From Triatoma infestans (taxonomy: Eukaryota; Arthropoda; Insecta; Hemiptera; Reduviidae), in contig JAAEAF010000373.1 in NCBI GenBank assembly GCA_011037195.1, positions 186,001-250,000 on the forward strand: a stretch of DNA of 64,000 bases. The letters run 5' to 3'. A program made the position numbers and the translations under genes. Shown piece after piece: positions 40,501-51,459 of the stretch (its first letter is position 1; each line of letters begins with the position of its first letter). A model generated the notes under the pieces. That model saw only the letters and a list, made by a program, of their open reading frames with translations, was not told where the DNA came from and searched no databases.

Positions 40501-41987
40501 ACCTTATGAAAGATTTAATTTACTAGCTCGAACTTTCAAAAACTGTTATCTGGCTAGGTTATTTCTCCCACCTTATCGTTTGGAGAATTCTAAACGTTAA
40601 TCAGTTTAAACTTTCGAGTAATAAGTATTTATTATTCACTTTAGCCATAGTTGACAGAATACCTTGCATTGAATTTAAACGTGCTGAATTCCTGTTTTGT
40701 AATCCTGAAAAAGATGATTCTCTTAAAATTCCTTTAATGGGTACTTCTAAATGTTTAGTTTGAGATGAAGTAAGTGGAATTGGATCTAATGTTTGAGCTC
40801 TTCTCAATGGCTGCAGCTGTTTTGGAGTTACAGGAGTAGTGTTTACAGACCGGCTTATAGCTTCACTAGATTTGATCGATGTACTATGTATAGTAACTTG
40901 GTTAAACTTCTCAAATTCTGCCAGAGTATTCTCTATAACAAAATAAAAAAATTTCGTCAGCTGATTATATACTATAGAGGAAAGAGAAAATTAAAAACGT
41001 AAATTACCTTTCATTGTATTATTCATGACTTTCGCAACTTGTAATGCAATGGAGTCTCCTCCACTCTGCAGCTGTTTACGCCGGAGTAGTAATGGCTGGT
41101 GGGTACGAGATTTTTCCTAACAATCAATGTACATTTTTCTCTTTAAGTTCTTCAAATAATAAGAAAACGAATTACTTCTAATGTTATAAGATTTAAATAC
41201 TATTTACACAACAATTACTATTCCTGTAAGACATTCAAGTAGTAAAATGTCACTGACTATATACTTTACTCACAGCCATTTCTGCGCTGTCCTCTTCTAT
41301 TTTTATGTCATTGCTTTTCGAGGATAATATGTCAGACACTTCTTCAAAGCTTTTCAAATCTTCTTTCGCTGTAGTTTTTAAATCATCATCGGCTAAAACG
41401 AGACTGGACATTACCATTTAACATAAAATGGGTACTCTTTATTTTACCAAAATATAAAATTTTTACCAGCACTGCTGTAACCCTCTGACCGTCCTCTTTT
41501 GACAAGCTGACGGTAGACAGTATCTAAAGGATGTTCCCACTGAGATTTTGTTGTTTCCGTATTGTAATAGTACCAACGACGGACAGCTGAATCGTAACTA
41601 TAACAAAATGGGCAATCAACACTTATATGTTAAACTATTGCTTGCATTTACTAATTTCTTACAACTGAAATATCCATAACTAGGAAATCATTAAAAGAAA
41701 AACTCACCAAGGTTTCCATTCAGGGGGAAGTGGTTGCATAAGTCCATTTCGAGCTATTGGTAAGAGATGGGCTTCACATTTTGGATCTATACCAATTTTT
41801 TTGGCATAATCAATAACCTCTGAAAATAATGAATGAGCTTTTATTCTACTTATCCGGAAAAAAATTGTTCGTAATTATCATAATTCATAAGATAATGTAG
41901 AAAAATCTTACCTTCGTCAGAGGGTGCACTAAATTCATCAAATACTTCCTCACAGACAATTGTTTTGGGTTTATGAGTATTGCTCAT
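9850..41987 (-). CDS. CEP164: CEP164-like centriole distal-appendage protein, at least 20 coding exons
   Basis: CEP164 sits on distal appendages of the mother centriole and recruits TTBK2 and vesicles at the start of ciliogenesis. The N-terminus identifies it: [20 protein letters not shown], then PLPPEWKPC and [17 protein letters not shown], which is the CEP164 WW region (W60, W83 and P86 here, close to the human positions). The rest is charged and predicted coiled coil (for example [37 protein letters not shown]), ending in [25 protein letters not shown] sequence before TAA at 9850-9852. About 1,230 codons are assembled; human CEP164 is about 1,460. All splice phases agree except between 40663-40932 and 37331-37505, where an exon may be missing. 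Introns are packed with mobile elements. Loss of function is possible but not shown. Confidence 0.88.
11866..12460 (-). pseudogene. Decayed LINE reverse transcriptase fragment
   Basis: Read on the - strand, 12440-12340 gives [19 protein letters not shown], resembling the conserved palm block (KApGpDGi..Ef) of non-LTR reverse transcriptases. About 450 bp further on, [14 protein letters not shown] resembles the catalytic YADD box, here changed to YAED. Stops and frameshifts separate the two blocks. The clade cannot be decided. It lies inside a CEP164 intron. Confidence 0.6.
12824..12853. repeat. (AAT)n microsatellite
   Basis: Nine to ten tandem AAT units in a CEP164 intron. Confidence 0.9.
14390..14800 (+). 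repeat. Family A dispersed repeat with internal (CT)n/(CA)n
   Basis: Contains GTCGTACTTCCGGTTGATGA, a (CT)n then (CA)n microsatellite at about 14637-14676, CCATTCACTGG, AATCAATTTCGAAAATTTGG and GAGGAAGTAAAA at the end. The order matches the other family A copies, including the position of the dinucleotide repeat. Lies in a CEP164 intron. Confidence 0.7.
16649..16866 (+). mobile_element. tRNA-Glu-derived SINE
   Basis: The first 71 nt (16649-16719) are tRNA-like: A box TGGTCTAGTGG at 16659-16669, B box GGTTTCGATTCC at 16699-16710, and a perfect 5-bp anticodon stem CTCGC/GCGAG around loop CTTTCGT, giving anticodon TTC (Glu). The acceptor arms GCTCACG and CGTGAGG pair at six of seven positions, but the T stem is poor, so a functional tRNA is unlikely. 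A non-tRNA body of about 110 bp follows (CGGCGAGTGAATTTTGGCG, CCGTCTGGGAAGCC) and ends in a (TA)n tail. Transcription would be by RNA polymerase III through the internal boxes. Located in a CEP164 intron. Confidence 0.82.
18512..18612. repeat. (AAT)n microsatellite abutting a LINE
   Basis: Roughly 100 bp of AAT units with a few interruptions, directly before the truncated LINE at 18616. The LINE's 3' end also runs into AAT units. Confidence 0.9.
18616..20036 (+). mobile_element. 5'-truncated LINE with C-terminal restriction-like endonuclease (R2/R4/NeSL-like)
   Basis: The C-terminal half of a non-LTR retrotransposon ORF. In order: end of the reverse transcriptase/thumb region ([20 protein letters not shown]), a CCHC zinc motif ([18 protein letters not shown]), then a PD-(D/E)XK-type block with RPDVIWHNK and [11 protein letters not shown]. 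The frame changes near 19440-19460: a one-base lesion separates the zinc-finger part (frame of 18807-19532) from the endonuclease part (frame of 19301-19891). The stop is at 19889-19891, followed by a 3' UTR and a tail of A and AAT units. Such endonucleases nick target DNA to prime reverse transcription. Composition is much more GC-rich than the surroundings, suggesting a fairly recent insertion. It sits in a CEP164 intron. Confidence 0.82.
20574..20632. repeat. Small hairpin
   Basis: GTTGACTCTATCGCTA and TAGCATTAGAGTCAAC form an imperfect stem around a loop of about 27 nt. Possibly a remnant of a miniature element; function unknown. Confidence 0.45.
21597..22265 (+). repeat. Family A dispersed repeat, near-complete copy
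   Basis: Starts GTGTGAAACACTCACATAAA then CTTTCTCTTACTCC and ends GAGTAAGAGAAAGTAAAA, so its two ends contain a short inverted match (CTTTCTCTTACT against AGTAAGAGAAAG). It carries both internal ACTTCCGGTT modules and the (CA)n tract at about 22119-22143. Non-coding. Best copy from which to define the family's ends. Confidence 0.7.
23110..24312 (+). mobile_element. Probable decayed retroelement ending in (AAT)n
   Basis: About 1.2 kb with more balanced composition than its surroundings, broken open frames on the + strand (for example [20 protein letters not shown] near 23360) and a 3' end running into AAT units at 24287-24312. An AAT-type tail is typical of some LINE clades. No catalytic motif was recognised, so the class is an inference. 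Confidence 0.45.
24941..25702 (-). mobile_element. Non-autonomous PIF/Harbinger element 1
   Basis: Imperfect terminal inverted repeats of about 35-40 bp: left GGCCAGTTGCAGACACAACG, right (reverse complement) GGCAAGTTGCTCACTCAGCG. They are flanked by TAA at 24938-24940 and 25703-25705, the TWA-type target duplication of PIF/Harbinger. On the - strand a short frame reads [13 protein letters not shown], then after a frame change [10 protein letters not shown], which resembles the N-terminus of Harbinger transposases. A (GAA)n-like acidic stretch follows. The DDE domain is absent, so the copy is an internal-deletion derivative. In a CEP164 intron. Confidence 0.8.
26100..27235. repeat. Family A dispersed repeat, long or composite copy
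   Basis: Begins with GGGAGTAAGAGAAAGT then GTGTGAGAGTTTCACACC in inverted orientation, then runs forward through CACTTCCGGTTAACCGATTT, GGAAAATGTTTCAAATAAAA and CACATACACATACAG to AGTAGTAAGAGAAAGTA. It therefore looks like two opposed copies or a rearranged one. Non-coding, in a CEP164 intron. Confidence 0.6.
29930..29980 (+). repeat. Repeat shared with the right part of Harbinger element 2
   Basis: GGGAGAAATAACCTAGCCAG and ATAACAGTTTTTGAA here match, in opposite orientation, 40521-40572 inside the 38095-40646 Harbinger element, over about 50 bp with few differences. Either a remnant of a related element or a separate small repeat that also inserted there. Confidence 0.6.
30085..34560 (+). 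pseudogene. Truncated, decayed BEL/Pao LTR retrotransposon
   Basis: Blocks appear in BEL/Pao order, in broken frames with many stops: a gag-type block near 30490-30650 ([19 protein letters not shown]), zinc knuckles at 31155-31200 and 31260-31370, an aspartic protease motif ([11 protein letters not shown]) near 31525, reverse transcriptase from about 32130 to 32770 ([19 protein letters not shown]; a YDD-type site near 32750), an RNase H region at 33080-33490 ([16 protein letters not shown]) and an integrase part at 34120-34560 that stops abruptly where a family A repeat begins. The 3' LTR is missing and no clear 5' LTR was defined. It cannot encode its proteins. In a CEP164 intron, antisense to the gene. 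Confidence 0.88.
35281..36700 (-). pseudogene. LINE ORF2 3' fragment (RNase H and C-terminal tail), interrupted
   Basis: On the - strand from 36700: [20 protein letters not shown] is the RNase H-type motif of I/R1/LOA-like LINEs. The distal part ([20 protein letters not shown], then [13 protein letters not shown]) matches the Cys-rich tail these ORFs carry after RNase H. The two parts are separated by a Harbinger insertion at 35615-36466, and a frame lesion is visible just before it. The stop follows [15 protein letters not shown] near 35317. 5' truncated. Confidence 0.75.
35615..36466 (+). mobile_element. Non-autonomous PIF/Harbinger element 2, inside a LINE
   Basis: Terminal inverted repeats AGGGGCCCATACACTATGCA (left) and AGGGGCCCAAACACTATGCA (right, reverse complement), extending into TTGTTGTA. 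Flanked by TTA at 35612-35614 and 36467-36469. Inside, from 35797, is a fragment of transposase N-terminus: [18 protein letters not shown], then after one frame change [18 protein letters not shown] and [13 protein letters not shown]. The DDE domain is missing. TIRs, 3-bp target duplication and protein fragment agree on the superfamily. It interrupts the LINE at 35281-36700. Confidence 0.88.
36776..36898. repeat. Small foldback element
   Basis: GAGTTTCGGGTTGAGACCG at 36777-36795 is matched by its reverse complement with one extra base, CGGTCTCAACCCGGAAACTC, at 36878-36897. A non-coding spacer of about 80 nt. It sits inside the right half of the split family A copy. Confidence 0.7.
38276..39136 (+). 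pseudogene. Harbinger DDE transposase, frameshifted
   Basis: Blocks in several frames: [18 protein letters not shown], then [16 protein letters not shown] (helix-turn-helix-like region), [15 protein letters not shown] (first catalytic Asp block, family form IDGTHI), [11 protein letters not shown] (second Asp block, family form GDsGYp) and [15 protein letters not shown] near the C-terminus (family form VACcvLHN). At least three frame changes and several stops exclude a functional product. Confidence 0.82.
39303..40175 (-). pseudogene. Harbinger Myb/SANT-like partner protein, interrupted
   Basis: Starts [19 protein letters not shown] at 40175, is interrupted by a 214-bp miniature element at 39852-40065, then resumes with [18 protein letters not shown] and [15 protein letters not shown], a Myb/SANT-like trihelix pattern. 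The distal part ([19 protein letters not shown]) is the helical C-terminus usual in these proteins. In-frame stops near 39657 and 39438 add to the damage. In intact elements this protein helps the transposase reach the nucleus and the DNA ends. Confidence 0.75.
39852..40065. mobile_element. Miniature inverted-repeat element nested in Harbinger element 3
   Basis: Arms of about 40 bp, GGTACTTTTCCGTTAGCCGG at the left and the reverse complement GGTACTTTTCCGTTAGCTGG at the right, continuing into GGCGCAAGCGAAAAAGTGTT in both. T-rich on both sides (TTTTTT), a possible target duplication. Internally, TTCAACTATAAACAAATATT is present twice as a direct repeat. No coding capacity. It splits the Myb/SANT-like gene. 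Confidence 0.82.
40663..41987 (-). CDS. CEP164: CEP164 N-terminal exon block (WW domain)
   Basis: Six exons read on the - strand: 41987-41912 (starts [19 protein letters not shown]), 41819-41708, 41597-41467, 41392-41274, 41116-41008 and 40932-40663. Each junction has GT-AG ends and compatible phase. The ATG at 41987-41985 is the first in frame with the conserved sequence. Exons 2 and 3 together encode the WW domain. Exon 4 is acidic ([20 protein letters not shown]). Exon 6 is Ser/Thr/Gln-rich and of unknown role. The donor of exon 6 (AAG|GTATTC) lies only 16 bp from the end of a Harbinger transposon. Confidence 0.88.
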
Positions 41988-42410
41988 AATGCAGTTACCT
42001 TTCTATCCGAAAGAGTTTGTCCATTGTTAGCCCACAGAAAGAGGTCATTATTTACGAATAGCTACCGACATTTTTTATTATAAGGAGACCCCCAACCATT
42101 AAAGAAAACAAAACAGCGACTTGCCTCTTTGCTTCATAGATGACGCTCATACTGCATGCAGTATGCATAGCCTATGCACTAAACAGTGCCCTAACTAGCA
42201 TCACAATAGGTTGAACTGTTCTCTTAAATCAGTTCTTACTTAAAGTATAAGGAAAATAACTAAATAAATGTATTTTTTAGAATGATAATGGGAGATTGAA
42301 ACTATTTTTAGAACTTTTAATAAATTATATAAATTCTTATTGAAAAGGTCTTGATGTTTTGACCGCAAGGCGAAGCAAATTTGAATTTGCCAGCTGATAA
42401 AGATTGTAAC
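41988..42410. promoter_or_regulatory. Bidirectional promoter region between CEP164 and Tip60
   Basis: About 423 bp separates the two divergent start codons, so both 5' UTRs and core promoters must lie here unless non-coding first exons exist. No clear TATA box is seen. A perfect 12-bp palindrome ACTGCATGCAGT lies at 42151-42162, followed by ATGCATAGCCTATGCA. Transcription starts cannot be placed from sequence alone. Confidence 0.6.
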
Positions 42411-45148
<2,738 letters not shown>

Positions 45149-45241
45149 TTTGGTGATTATTGTACTTATATCTTTTAGTTCGAATTCTACAATTCTGCCT
45201 GACTTTTATGATCGTATATTTCAATTAGGTAGCACGTTTTA

Positions 45242-45247
45242 AATAAA
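45242..45247 (+). promoter_or_regulatory. Polyadenylation signal of Tip60
   Basis: AATAAA 93 nt after the Tip60 stop codon, the first canonical hexamer downstream. T-rich sequence follows. Confidence 0.55.
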
Positions 45248-45249
45248 TT

Positions 45250-46700
45250 CAGATTTTTTTTATTTTATCTTTATGATATTACATATGTGATTTTAATTAT
45301 TTTTTTTTCCTTTTTTTAATGTAGTCATTAATATAATTTTTCTTATTTCTTGTTAAATGTATCTTTTTTTTTTATACCCTCTTTTCTTTGTTCCATCAAA
45401 AGCTGACTTTTTTTTATAGGTTTCTCTACAAATTATTTTTTTTTACTATTTAGTAACAACACTTCAACCATAATAACTCGTATGTGCTATAGAGATTGGA
45501 GCTCAATAAACTCCTGAGCTATGGCATCACTAAAGATTTTTACCGGTTTTATTTTATTTGAATATAATTCTAAGTATTTTATAGTTAATATAAGGTTTTT
45601 AAGCTTATATTGTAATATTTGTAATGCAAGAGTAAAAGAATAAATATAAATAATGATTTTAGAAACAAGAAATGTAACAAGTTGAGAGTGATTGTAAAGA
45701 TTCATTACTGTGATCTAAAAGAAGTGCTGGATTTCTTTCTTTCTGTATTTTTTGGTCTGAAAGTATCATATTTAGATGGAATGTATATATATTTTTTTGT
45801 GAGCTAGATTTTTCTTATGGCTAAACCTAGGTGATGCAGTCCTGTTAATTGCCTGGAGGCCGCATTAGTATGTGAGTGTTTGGGTTATTCGGCTAGAATA
45901 ATTGATAATTGCAGATACCCCCAAGATCCCTAAAGACACGGCTACTCCATTTCCAAAAATCTAGGGATCTTCTAAAGCTTATGAAAAAGCTGACCACACC
46001 TTCAAGAATAAACATCCATAAAGGAAAATAATAAAGTTATTAATGTAAATCTATATATATATAAAAAATATGTTTCTATAAACATACAATTCCTTTTTAC
46101 CTTCAACTAAAAGCTTTTGTGTTTTATGGGATCATATTTATGCATATGACCATAGAGGAGTTAATATCTAAATGCTGTACCAAATATCTATTAATGAAGC
46201 TGTGCAATAATTTTGGTTTTTTAATATCTTGGCATAAAGCTTATTGCATTTCCTAATACAATTTTGTGAGTAAAGTAAAGTGAGTGCCGATTTTTTCAGG
46301 CATACTTTAGGTGCAGCTACCATTTGTTTTCATGACATAGTGGAGAGCATTACTTCACTATGTATTAAACATATTAATTAATTTATAAAACCAAGGAATA
46401 GACCAAATGTCAAACAGAATCGCTCAACTTTGACCCTGGACCACTGATACAATTTTGTTTTATGTAATGGAAACGGTTTTTTTAAATTCGTCAGTAACTC
46501 ATTTCTCCTCAGATATTCATGATGAAAAATACTTTTTTCCCCAGATTCGTGCTGGCTTAAGAAATAAAATGCACACTCATTTCTGGGAATACTTGACTTA
46601 CCTTTCAGATACAGATAGTTCTGGCGCTCATGTAACCGGCAAGAGCAAAAAAAAACAAAATCCAGCGCTATGAACATAAAAAGTCTTCTGTCGCATAATA
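45250..46700. other. Intergenic between Tip60 and Zasp, little recognised
   Basis: AT-rich. A more balanced segment at about 45820-45990 (CTGGAGGCCGCATTAGTATG, CCCCAAGATCCCTAAAGACA) is probably a transposon remnant, but no class can be given. The 46378-46677 open frames on both strands show no domain. Confidence 0.45.
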
Positions 46701-46714
46701 TGTTTCAGTTTTAA

Positions 46715-48530
46715 TATTGTGATAACAGTTATTAGCGATTCTATAATTTTTTCTACACTTTATTACATTAATATAATATTCAAATGAAGACGTTCCGATA
46801 TTTTTTGAATATACCTAATTTACAAAATAAAATATATTTGTAGAATATGAACTCATAAAAAAGAGGCTAAACAAATTTAGATTTTGCAAATACTACGATT
46901 TGGCAAAGAAAACTTTTAATATTCAGAAAAGTTTATTTTTTTGTTTGTTTCGGATACTGAAGTTTACTTCTTTGGCCCTTGCCATCTCTCGTTGTATTTA
47001 TATAATTAACAACGGCCAAACTTAACTATTAATTATGTTGATTTTAAACTACGCTTTTAAGTGAATTTCTATTCAATCTATCTTTTAGCAATCTGCAAAT
47101 TCTTCATGAATAAAAGAAGTAGTAAGAATATAAAGTTTAAATTAACACGATCAATATACAATTTAATATCTACTCTACTATAAAGATTGAGTTAAAAATA
47201 AACGATAATTTTGGCAATGATCCGACATGAACTTGTTTACAACTTATATTTGTCAAACTTTAAGCTTATTTTAACATATAAAAACGTATCAAAAAAGTTT
47301 TTTTTTAAATTAACGGGATAGGAGGGGAGATCAACAGTAATGAACCGATAATCCGCTCAAACCGAAGTTCTAAAACTTACCAAACAGAGGAGATAATAAA
47401 ATATGTTGGTAAAAAGTGTTGCTAAAATGTGTCGTTTCTTTTTATACACTTCTTACTATGAGGTTTTGTAGATTACCAGTAGAAAGATTTTAAAAATTGA
47501 ATTGCCGTAGTTTAAATAAATACTGAATACAGGTAATTTTAAAAAAAATTCTAATAGTTTTGCTAATTATGAAAAAAATCATATAATCAAAATTTAAGAT
47601 ACGCCTCAGGCCTTAGGAAAATAAACATAAAAGAACTGTCTATAAAAGGGCACCCTAAACAAAACAGTCTCTTGACAATTACCTGGCATTCATACAAAAA
47701 AATTAGTTAAAATCTTGAGCGTTCCACTTGAAAATGTATATTCTGTTTATTACATTTTAGAAATATTCAAACAAGAGATTCTGATCTAATTGCCTATTCA
47801 TTGTATTAAAAAAAACATCTAATTTATTTGAAGGATATAAATATTCTATAAATAGAATGCAAAAATAAGGCTAAACAAAGATTTTAGATGATGTTAAATG
47901 AATTTCTGTATAGTATTCACCCTTTTAATATTACAATTACAATCCGAAAATTCTGTTTGAATAATAAAATATATGAATACAAAAGATTTTGATAAATACC
48001 TCTTTAATTTATATACACATAAAAATTTAAAAAATCTTCTCTATTATAAAGATTGAGAGATTCAGTTAAAAATAACGAATCCATTTTGGCAATGGTCCTA
48101 AGATACAGTAGTTTAGATCATGTATTTTAAGATAAGATAAAAAGATACTATTCTTGATAAGTTGATTGATCATAACTCGAAATTAAGAGCTACACAGCCT
48201 GTAGCATCATCATTCTGTAAATAACAAATTGGATTCAAAATTACTTTTAGACTTTGTTTAGGTCCATGTCGTGCGAATTTGTCACAGATTTAGCAACTTT
48301 ATTTAGACAATTTGTATTAAAAGTATTGTTTACTTCGCCTTTCTATATGCAATCGTAGACTTTCAATTCCAATGTGAAATGTATAACAATGAACGATGTT
48401 GCACAAAATTAAGGAACTGCTTAATATTGTGATATCAATTATTAGCGATTCTATAATTTTTTCAACAGTTTACATTAATGTAATATTCTATTGAAGAGGT
48501 TCTGATAATAAAATAATGAAATATTTCTAT
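46715..48530. repeat. Diverged duplicated blocks
   Basis: 46715-46815 resembles 48422-48530 (both carry TTATTAGCGATTCTATAATT and TTCTGATA/TTCCGATA-type sequence). 46800-47280 resembles 47815-48130 (AGGCTAAACAAA; TATAAAGATTGAG followed by GTTAAAAATAA and TTTTGGCAATG). The copies are in direct orientation but with many substitutions and an indel of about 160 bp. No coding capacity. Confidence 0.6.
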
Positions 48531-50295
48531 TGCGCAAATACAAATATGTTGCTAAAATGAGGAACGTCTGAAGTAAGTGAAACTAAGCCTGACGTAAGAC
48601 TCTTCCCCCAAACCCTTTTTCCTAATATTGTCATATATCATCTAAAGATAGGCGATTTCCAGAGTGAGCAAGGAAATTTGTCAGCTAGGGATCTCCGGTG
48701 GCTATGGAAGCAGCAGAATAACATAATTCGTTTTTTTTTAATGATATATTTTTGAGACTAGAAATATATAGCTTGGCAGCGAAAATCCTTGTGGATGTAA
48801 GTTTCTTTTAATTACATTAACACATTACAACAGAAGAAATGAATAAATAACATAATTTTTTTTAATTTTAATATATTGACCTCCAAAGAGGTCCCATGAT
48901 TTTGTACCCAAGTATACAGGGCCTTAAAAAAAATGACTCAAGGGCCCAATGATTAATGTTTAACACTTTAACAACAATAATTTAATTTAAATTGCAGCGC
49001 CTATTTAATTAATTGTAAAACTTCTATACTTAATGTATCAGTATGTTTAATATCATATTTTGTGAACTTCGATGTTATAATACTTACTCTTTTCATAAGA
49101 TTGTAGCTGTTTTCACGGTGAAAAAGTTGTAACTAAAGTTAGTAACAGTCCTAGTAAATTAAACAGCGGCGGCCACCACGATATGCTCACCAAATGTCCC
49201 AGTAAAAATCGTCTGGCTAGCCTTAGTACTATATGGGCTGATGTCGAATTTTTTTTTTTTTCTTCTATTTTTAATCTTTAAGTGGAATCAATAGCAGATT
49301 TTGGTAAAAGGAGGTTTTATTACCTATTTTAATATACTGCTGATTTATTTTAGAACGTCATGAATGGATGAAAAAAGCTAAGGACGAGTATTGAACATAA
49401 ATTCTATATATATTTTACATTCTTCAGGAAAACAAAGCTCTTTCTGTATTTCTCACAACTGAATAGACGACTTATATAGATGAAGGATGACACAACTTAA
49501 TTCGCTCTAGCAATTTTTTTTATTACTAGTTACTCGTATTTAATCAACTTTGCTTATTAATCTTCTTCAGTTCATCACTATACAGGAGTCGTAGCAATCC
49601 AAATGGCCATTCAAATAATCCTTTTTCTACTTTAGGCAGAATTCCGGAAAAATGTGTCCAGCTGTAACGCTTCCCTTTCATTTAATGCTATAATTATAGG
49701 ATTTTTGTTTTCTTCGCAGCGGAAGGGAGTGCCGAGTGAACAGGCAATAAACAGGTTTAACTTATTGATATTGCAGTTCTCTTTATAACGTAATTTTCAT
49801 AAATTTTAATCAACAAAGTTATTTTTGTTTCTTCTTACAATTATGTTGGGATATTTCGCGAATAGAATCAATACCCTCTCTCTTAGAAAAAAAAAAAAAT
49901 TAATGAATTTCCGTTACTGTTAATAGTACATACAACAGTAGTTAATTAAGATTTTAATATTAATTATTGGTTTTATAACTTATTGTGATCAGCCTAAGGT
50001 GGAACAATTTCAGTAACTTCTGAAACTTAAAAAAAGTTTTCATGTTTGAATTGTATTGATGAACTACTCTAATCAATGAATATTTTAAGAGTAAACTATG
50101 TATTTCAAAATAAATAAACACATTAACTATTCGTTTTTTGTTTTTTTTTATATGAACAAAGAACAAAAGCCTTCATGCTTAACTTAAAATTCCAGAACCT
50201 GCATTTTTATTTATTTTATATATATATCCCTTCTGATGTGAACAGTAGTCCTTGATGACTTTCACCATAACTTATCTGCTGGCTATGATTGCCTG
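48531..50295. other. Intergenic, little recognised
   Basis: AT-rich. A GC-richer piece at about 49163-49250 (CAGCGGCGGCCACCACGATA) ending in a T run may be the 3' end of a retroelement on the + strand. Nothing else is supported. Confidence 0.45.
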
Positions 50296-50575
50296 GGTAA
50301 TAAGAAGAAAACATACCAGTACAATTTCAGAGCGGCGCTAAATATGGTAATGGACAGGTGCAGGGTAGAGTATCTGTCGATTAACCCCCACAAAACCGGA
50401 ATAGTGCCTTTAACGTTGCGCCAAAAGCTGGAAGGACTTAAACCGCTCCAACTTGGGCGTATTCCGATTCCATTTGCGCTGGAAGCTAAGTACCTTGGAG
50501 TTACGTTTGATTGCAGATTCACTTGGAACCAACACATTGATAAAATGCCCTTTCCATCTGGTTGTCATGTTTAGA
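50296..50575 (+). pseudogene. LINE reverse-transcriptase fragment
   Basis: The frame reads ALNMVMDRCRVEYLSINPHK, then TGIVPLTLRQKLEGLKPL and FALEAKYLGVTFDCRFTWNQ. This is the region just after the catalytic centre in R1/Jockey/I-type LINE reverse transcriptases (pattern ..W....L..N..KT......, KYLGV..D..L.W..H). Both ends are lost and a stop follows shortly after. Intergenic. Confidence 0.8.
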
Positions 50576-51459
50576 ACCGCCCGTAGATGAAGTAACAATC
50601 TGACCACCTACTGTTGTTTATGTAGCCATGAAAATAGTGTTTTCTTCAATTATCTGGTTCCATGGAAATATCTTTCCTTAAATTAATTTCCTATCCCTGA
50701 AGCTAAACCCTATATAGTAAAGGCAATTCTCCTGCTTCCGAGTGCTAACTGGAGTACTATTTGGACTTGGGCAAAAGATATAACCGAAAAATTGAGACAG
50801 GCCTACCGGCCTACTAAACTCTCAGACAGCTCTATTCCTTATTAACTGACAAACACTACTGAAACAATGCTCCAGGCTACTCTATACATCTATACTTAGA
50901 CCTACTAGTGAGCTAGAATGGGATATTTTTAAATACAAAAAAATTATTGAATTTTGTTTCTTGATTGTATTTGTTACTTCATTTGACTAATTGTTCTTGT
51001 AAATGAAAAAATAAGTATATCATCAAATCTATTGATTTATTGATCATCAAAGCAGGATTTATGTTCTTTGAGGATCGCAAGATAAAAATTAACGTTTGCA
51101 ATGTTTTACTGTACTATGCATAAGCTAGCTTTGCAGTATATCCTGTGTGTTAAGTTTTAAGATTGAAATTATGATGCTGAAGCAGAATAGTCTCTTATCT
51201 CTAGAGATCTGGCTTTCGAGTCTTGCATTACTGGGTCTGGTCTGAAGTTAATGCCATAAACAAAAGAAAATTTATCCCTGCTGAGTACGTTCTACTAATG
51301 ATGGCAATCTTTCTCACTTTTTAGACATTTTATGTCATATCTTTTTCCATGAGGTCGAATATTCGACGAGGCAGATCAAAAGAGAAGTGGGGTCAAGGCA
51401 TGTAACATTAGGCAAAGCCTTTAAACTGGATTTTCGTTAGAACTGTATTAAAGTTTACG

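Larger units (their letters stand above)
38095..40646. mobile_element. PIF/Harbinger element 3 carrying two decayed genes
   Basis: Identical 25-bp terminal inverted repeats (start GGCTAAAGTGAATAATAAAT) at 38095-38119 and 40622-40646, flanked by ATA at 38092-38094 and 40647-40649. The + strand carries a broken DDE transposase and the - strand a Myb/SANT-like partner gene, the two-gene layout of autonomous PIF/Harbinger elements. Sub-terminal palindromic motifs such as AAGTATTTACTTA recur at about 40400 and 40497 and may be transposase binding sites (inference). The identical TIRs suggest a younger insertion than the decayed genes imply. It lies at the start of a CEP164 intron, 16 bp past the donor at 40662. 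Confidence 0.88.
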
